Below, piece by piece: positions 6,966 to 10,132 of a DNA stretch of 10,132 bases. Source of the DNA: an uncultured Polaromonas sp. (GTDB lineage: Bacteria > Pseudomonadota > Gammaproteobacteria > Burkholderiales > Burkholderiaceae); contig CAMLDT010000129.1 in the NCBI GenBank assembly GCA_946479075.1, positions 1-10,132 on the forward strand. The letters run 5' to 3'. The position numbers and the translations under genes were made by a program. Under the pieces are notes generated by a model. The model was given only the letters and a program-made list of their open reading frames with translations, had not been told where the DNA came from and did not search any database. Position 1 is the stretch's first letter. Each line of letters begins with the position of its first letter.

Positions 6966-8927
6966 GTGGCCATTCCCTCATCATTCATCCAGGAGCTGCT
7001 CGCGCGGGCCGATATCGTCGATATCGTCGGGCGCCACGTGCAGCTCAAAAAGGGCGGCGCCAATTTCATGGGGCTGTGCCCCTTCCACGGGGAAAAATCC
7101 CCCTCCTTCTCGGTCAGCCCGTCCAAGCAGTTCTACCACTGCTTCGGCTGCGGCGTCAGCGGCGACGCCATCAAGTTCATGACCGAATACGGCGGCATGA
7201 CCTTCATCGAAGCGGTGAAAGACCTGGCGCAGCAATACGGCCTGCAGGTGCCCGAGGACGATGTCTCGCCGCAGGAGCGCGCCCGCGCCGCCCAGGCGCG
7301 TGAACAGCAGGCCACCCTGACCGGCGTGCTCGAAAAAGCCGGCGTCGCCTACATCAAGCACCTGCGCAGCGCGCCGCGCGCCATCGACTACCTCAAGGGC
7401 CGCGGCCTGTCGGGCGAGATCGCAAAGACCTTTGGCCTCGGCTACGCGCCCGAGGGCTGGCGCGCGCTGGCCAGCGTCTTCCCCGACTACAACGATCCGC
7501 TGCTGGTTGAAAGCGGCCTGGTCATCACCGGCGAGGCGGGTGAGGAAAATTCGCAGGGCGAGGCCAAGCGTTACGACCGCTTTCGCGACCGCATCATGTT
7601 CCCTATCCGCAACGTCAAGGGCGAATGCATCGGTTTTGGCGGGCGTGTGCTGGGCGACGAAAAGCCCAAGTACCTGAACTCGCCGGAAACCCCGGTGTTC
7701 AGCAAGGGCCGCGAACTCTATGGCCTGTTCGAGGCGCGCGCCGCGCTGCGTGAACACGGCTATGCGCTGGTCACCGAGGGTTACATGGATGTGGTGGCGC
7801 TGGCCCAGCTGGGTTTTGCCAACGCCGTCGCCACGCTGGGCACGGCCTGCACCACCGACCACGTGCAAAAGCTGTTCCGTTTCACCGACGCCGTGGTGTT
7901 CAGCTTCGACGGCGACGGCGCCGGCCGCCGCGCCGCACGCAAGGCGCTGGACGCCGCCCTGCCCTTTGCCACCGACGTGCGCAGCGTCAAGTTCCTCTTC
8001 CTGCCCGAGGAACATGACCCCGACAGCTTTATCCGCGCCAACGGCCAGGACGGTTTTGCCGCCGCCGTGGCCAAGGCTGTGCCGCTGAGCAAGTTCATGC
8101 TCGAAGCCGCGGCCGAAGGCTGCGAGCTGGACACGGCCGAAGGCCGGGCCCACATGGCCAGCAATGCGCGTCCGCTCTGGAACGCCCTGCCCGACGGGAC
8201 GCTCAAGCGCCAGCTGCTGGCCGAGATCGCCGACCAGGTGCTGATCGACAGCCGCGAACTGCTGCAGATCTGGCAGCCTGCGACCGCCCGGGACTATAAA
8301 AACAATAGCACCTCGCGCCCGCCCGGCAAGGGCCAGCGGCCTAAAACACCTGAAATGTCGGGCAGCGCCCCGCATTTTGAGGATTTCCACGGCAACTTCG
8401 CCGACCTGCATGACGAAGGCGCTTACGCGGCTTCGCTGCCCATGGACAGCGGCGCGTCCGGCCGCAGCTTCGGCGCACCCAGCACCAGTCTGCGGCCGGC
8501 CCGGCGCATTGCCGGGCGGGTGTTGCCGGCCAGCCGCGAGGACCGCGTGCTGCGCCTGATGCTGACCGACCCGCAAAGCTGGGACAAGCTCAGCAGCGAG
8601 GAACACGCGCTGCTGTGCGAGCTGCAGCCGCCACACGGCCCGCTGTTTGTCTGGCTGGAAAGCCAGTTGCATGAACACGGCCCGCAGCCGTGGGCCGCGC
8701 TGCGCGAGGGCCTGCGCGAACACCCGCAGGAAAAACACGCCATCGACCAGATCGCCCAGTTGCCCGAAGGCATCGAGTGCGACTGGGACGAGGTGCGCGC
8801 CATCCTGGACCAGTTGCTCAAGCTCAAGCGCCAGCAGGAAATGGTCGATTTGCTGCCCCGCGTCATGAGCGAGCCTGCGGCCCGCCAGCGTTATGAAGAA
8901 CTCTCGGCACTGCTGAAAAAAAGCTGA
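6966..8927 (+). CDS. dnaG: DNA primase
   Basis: Makes the RNA primers for chromosome replication and works with DnaB helicase. The 653-residue product has an N-terminal zinc domain (C38, H41, C59, C62), the RNA-polymerase core, and a TOPRIM domain with E271 (VTEGYMDV), the D315/D317 pair (FDGDGAGRRAARKAL) and DPD at 351-353. A low-complexity linker (about 435-515) and a C-terminal helicase-binding domain (about 518-653) follow. It is longer than E. coli DnaG (581) mainly because of the linker, where codons 443-465 match a repeat element. The start is GTG at 6966, giving the family-typical MAIPSSFIQELLARAD. GGGAAGG (6947-6953) is rather far upstream. A weak -10 (CACAAT, 6954-6959) lies so close that the message might be almost leaderless. 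A divergent membrane-protein gene lies 79 nt upstream and rpoD is downstream. Confidence 0.97.
   Translation: MAIPSSFIQELLARADIVDIVGRHVQLKKGGANFMGLCPFHGEKSPSFSVSPSKQFYHCFGCGVSGDAIKFMTEYGGMTFIEAVKDLAQQYGLQVPEDDVSPQERARAAQAREQQATLTGVLEKAGVAYIKHLRSAPRAIDYLKGRGLSGEIAKTFGLGYAPEGWRALASVFPDYNDPLLVESGLVITGEAGEENSQGEAKRYDRFRDRIMFPIRNVKGECIGFGGRVLGDEKPKYLNSPETPVFSKGRELYGLFEARAALREHGYALVTEGYMDVVALAQLGFANAVATLGTACTTDHVQKLFRFTDAVVFSFDGDGAGRRAARKALDAALPFATDVRSVKFLFLPEEHDPDSFIRANGQDGFAAAVAKAVPLSKFMLEAAAEGCELDTAEGRAHMASNARPLWNALPDGTLKRQLLAEIADQVLIDSRELLQIWQPATARDYKNNSTSRPPGKGQRPKTPEMSGSAPHFEDFHGNFADLHDEGAYAASLPMDSGASGRSFGAPSTSLRPARRIAGRVLPASREDRVLRLMLTDPQSWDKLSSEEHALLCELQPPHGPLFVWLESQLHEHGPQPWAALREGLREHPQEKHAIDQIAQLPEGIECDWDEVRAILDQLLKLKRQQEMVDLLPRVMSEPAARQRYEELSALLKKS
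8293..8361 (+). repeat. 69-nt palindromic repeat element, copy 2, in frame within dnaG
   Basis: An ungapped match, about 55% identical (38 of 69), to the minus strand of 5901-5969. It keeps CTAT (8294-8297), ATAGC (8305-8309), GCGC, GGGC, TGAAA and TCGG at identical spacing. At 69 nt it is exactly 23 codons and adds no stop; it encodes the stretch around YKNNSTSRPPGK in the primase linker. AT-rich bases such as ATAAAAACAATAG stand out against the GC-rich surroundings, which fits an insertion later adopted as coding sequence. The 4-bp palindromic head (CTAT/ATAG) remains, but with a longer loop than in copy 1. Confidence 0.6.
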
Positions 8928-8944
8928 TTTCAGACCTGCCGGAG

Positions 8945-8973
8945 TGCCCAAAAATGAGGCATTCGGGTATAAT
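8945..8973 (+). promoter_or_regulatory. Candidate sigma-70 promoter upstream of rpoD
   Basis: TATAAT at 8968-8973 matches the -10 consensus exactly and is preceded by GGG, a context I remember from strong Burkholderiales promoters. Seventeen bases upstream, TGCCCA (8945-8950) matches the -35 consensus at three of six positions, so the -35 is weak. The start of transcription would be near 8980. It lies just after dnaG and would drive the candidate small RNA and/or rpoD. Confidence 0.6.
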
Positions 8974-8979
8974 CCATGT

Positions 8980-9158
8980 TTCCGCTACGGCAAGCGCGAC
9001 AGCAGCACCTCCGGCACCCGCCCCCCGCAAGAACGGGACCTCACTGGTTGAAGGGCAACTTCCCCGCAAGGACTGCACACCAAATGTTCGCCCAAACAAC
9101 TTGCCTGGGGACCTGAAAAGGTCTCCTGTGCCCAGCCCTCCGGCTTTGGGCATTTTTT
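8980..9158 (+). ncRNA. Candidate small RNA or attenuated rpoD leader
   Basis: Bounded by the TATAAT promoter and the intrinsic terminator, this would be a transcript of about 179 nt in a 304-nt region with no credible gene. Pairings seen: CCCCGCAAG (9062-9070) with CTTGC (9100-9104) plus GGGG (9107-9110), a nine-pair stem with a two-base bulge; a competing hairpin GGGGACC (9107-9113), loop TGAAAA, GGTCTCC (9120-9126, one G-U); and the terminator stem. The first two share 9107-9110, so they exclude each other. GGGCA (9053-9057) can also pair with the terminator's TGCCC. I do not recognise it as 6S, tmRNA, SRP RNA, RNase P, a tRNA or a known riboswitch. The rest of the gap (9159-9231) holds only a small GC hairpin and the rpoD ribosome site. 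Confidence 0.4.
9129..9158 (+). terminator. Intrinsic terminator upstream of rpoD
   Basis: TGCCC (9129-9133) and AGCC (9134-9137) pair with GGCT (9142-9145) and GGGCA (9148-9152): nine pairs around a CTCC loop with a TT bulge, followed by six T (9153-9158). It lies 73 nt before the rpoD start. It may end dnaG transcripts, end a small RNA, or act as a leader attenuator for rpoD. Confidence 0.7.
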
Positions 9159-9231
9159 GTGCCTGTGCCCCGCTGACCCCGGTGCCGGGAACCCAGTCTG
9201 ATCGAAGGAAGTTTCACAACGGGAGTTCGCC

Positions 9232-10132
9232 ATGCCTGCTCAAAAGCCCAGCAAGTCCGTCAAAGCCGTGCCCAAGTCTCAAGCCGCAGCCAAAACTGCA
9301 GCCCGACCGCCGGTCAGCAAGACGGCCAGCAAGCTTGAAAAACCCGTCAAAACCGCCATCTCCAGACCAGTTCCCGGCAAAAAAGCCGCAGCGCCCAAGG
9401 CGCCCCTGAAACCCGAAAAGTCCGTCAAGAAAGCCCCCCCCGTGCCGACCAAGTCTCCCGCCTCCTCCGCCAAACCCGCCGCCAAAAAAGAAGCCGAACT
9501 CAAGGCCACGGCAACTGCAGCCACCGCAGAAACGCCGGCCAGGAAAAAACCCGGCCGTCCGCCGAAAAACCCCGCCGCCGCGGTGGAAGCCGGTGGCGCC
9601 AAGCGCGGCCGCAAGCCCAAGGTCGCCGGCAAGGTCGATAGCGACGAGGACATGTCGGACATCGAGGACGACCTGGTCGGCGAACCGGTGGCCGAGACGA
9701 CCGAAAAGGTCAAGCCGCTGCGCATGAAGATCAGCAAGGCGAAGGAACGCGCCCTGATGAAGGAATTCGGCCTGGACGAAACCATCCTGTCCGAAGAAGA
9801 CATGGCCAAGCGCCGCGCCCGCCTGAAAGCGCTGATCAAGCTCGGCAAGACACGGGGTTACCTGACGCACGGCGAGATTTCCGATCACCTGCCCGACAAG
9901 CTGATCGACGCGGAAACGCTGGAGGCCGTCATCGTCACGCTGAACGACCTGGGCGTGGCTGTTTACGAGCAGACCCCTGACGCCGAAACCCTGCTGATCA
10001 CCGCCAATGCGCCGGCCGGCTCCAGCGAGGAAGAAGCCGAAGAAGCCGCCGAAGCCGCGCTGTCCACCGTGGACAGTGAGTTCGGCCGCACCACCGACCC
10101 GGTCCGCATGTACATGCGCGAGATGGGCACGG
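9232..10132 (+). CDS. rpoD: RNA polymerase housekeeping sigma factor RpoD (N-terminal part, cut by window end)
   Basis: Directs RNA polymerase to the promoters of most genes. The first 300 codons are visible and the frame is open at the window end. Residues 1-140 are a basic, low-complexity K/A/P-rich extension with two AT-hook-like cores, PGRPPK (107-112) and RGRKPK (125-130). An acidic patch (DSDEDMSDIEDD) follows. Region 1.1 covers about 198-262 (LIKLGKTRGYLTHGEISDHL, then LNDLGVAVYE). After an acidic spacer rich in E and A, region 1.2 begins with DPVRMYMREMGT from residue 289. The promoter-recognition regions 2-4 lie outside the window. The ATG at 9232 has GGGAG at 9221-9225, 6 nt away. 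A run of eight C (9434-9441) sits in the extension. It follows dnaG, the usual order of the macromolecular-synthesis cluster. Confidence 0.96.
   Translation, partial: MPAQKPSKSVKAVPKSQAAAKTAARPPVSKTASKLEKPVKTAISRPVPGKKAAAPKAPLKPEKSVKKAPPVPTKSPASSAKPAAKKEAELKATATAATAETPARKKPGRPPKNPAAAVEAGGAKRGRKPKVAGKVDSDEDMSDIEDDLVGEPVAETTEKVKPLRMKISKAKERALMKEFGLDETILSEEDMAKRRARLKALIKLGKTRGYLTHGEISDHLPDKLIDAETLEAVIVTLNDLGVAVYEQTPDAETLLITANAPAGSSEEEAEEAAEAALSTVDSEFGRTTDPVRMYMREMGT

Noticed and set aside
6981..8951. Open frame of 656 codons on the minus strand across nearly all of dnaG
   Set aside because: A high-GC codon-bias shadow. The plus strand encodes unmistakable DnaG, and the antisense product has no recognisable domain and is rich in G, A, Q, H and R.
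8974..9160. tRNA, 6S, tmRNA, SRP RNA or known riboswitch in the dnaG-rpoD gap
   Set aside because: There is no T-loop motif, no cloverleaf, no 6S-like closing stem between the ends and no recognised riboswitch core, so only an unnamed candidate RNA is reported.
8954..9409. Frame of 151 codons starting at ATG 8954 between dnaG and rpoD
   Set aside because: It spans the -10 box and the terminator, has no ribosome site, overlaps rpoD out of frame, and has proline-rich shadow composition.

Overview
The window is GC-rich, tightly packed bacterial chromosome. It most likely comes from a betaproteobacterium of the order Burkholderiales, family Comamonadaceae (relatives of Polaromonas, Rhodoferax, Acidovorax, Variovorax). 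This rests on the codon and GC character, the protein families, the dnaG-rpoD pair with a long K/A/P-rich RpoD N-terminus, and a short palindromic repeat of a type I remember from that family. The placement comes from memory, not from a search.

Layout. (1) 12-1880 (+): an exported gamma-glutamyltransferase with a lipoprotein signal. (2) 1963-5899 (+): a complete four-gene general L-amino-acid ABC transporter, aapJ-aapQ-aapM-aapP (binding protein, two permeases, ATPase), with gaps or overlaps of 10 nt or less. A textbook intrinsic-terminator sequence sits inside the first codons of aapQ, so the binding protein is probably made in excess of the membrane parts. (3) 5957-6886 (-): a YihY/BrkB-family membrane protein that converges on aapP; its last codons and stop lie inside a 69-nt repeat element at 5901-5969. 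(4) 6966-8927 (+): DNA primase dnaG, which carries a second, diverged copy of the same 69-nt element in frame in its interdomain linker. (5) 8928-9231: a 304-nt intergenic region with a strong-looking TATAAT -10 box and, about 180 nt downstream, an intrinsic terminator. Together they outline a possible small RNA or attenuated rpoD leader. (6) 9232 to the window end (+): the first 300 codons of rpoD, the housekeeping sigma factor.

How the genes work together. GGT in the envelope can release glutamate and Cys-Gly from glutathione or other gamma-glutamyl compounds, and the adjacent Aap system could import the freed amino acids; this link is inferred from proximity. dnaG and rpoD form the core of the macromolecular-synthesis cluster, but here dnaG has a divergent membrane-protein gene upstream instead of rpsU.

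No CRISPR array, insertion sequence, prophage, tRNA or rRNA was seen. I found no clear new multi-gene system. The most notable items are the aapQ terminator, the paired repeat copies (one coding), and the promoter-terminator unit ahead of rpoD.
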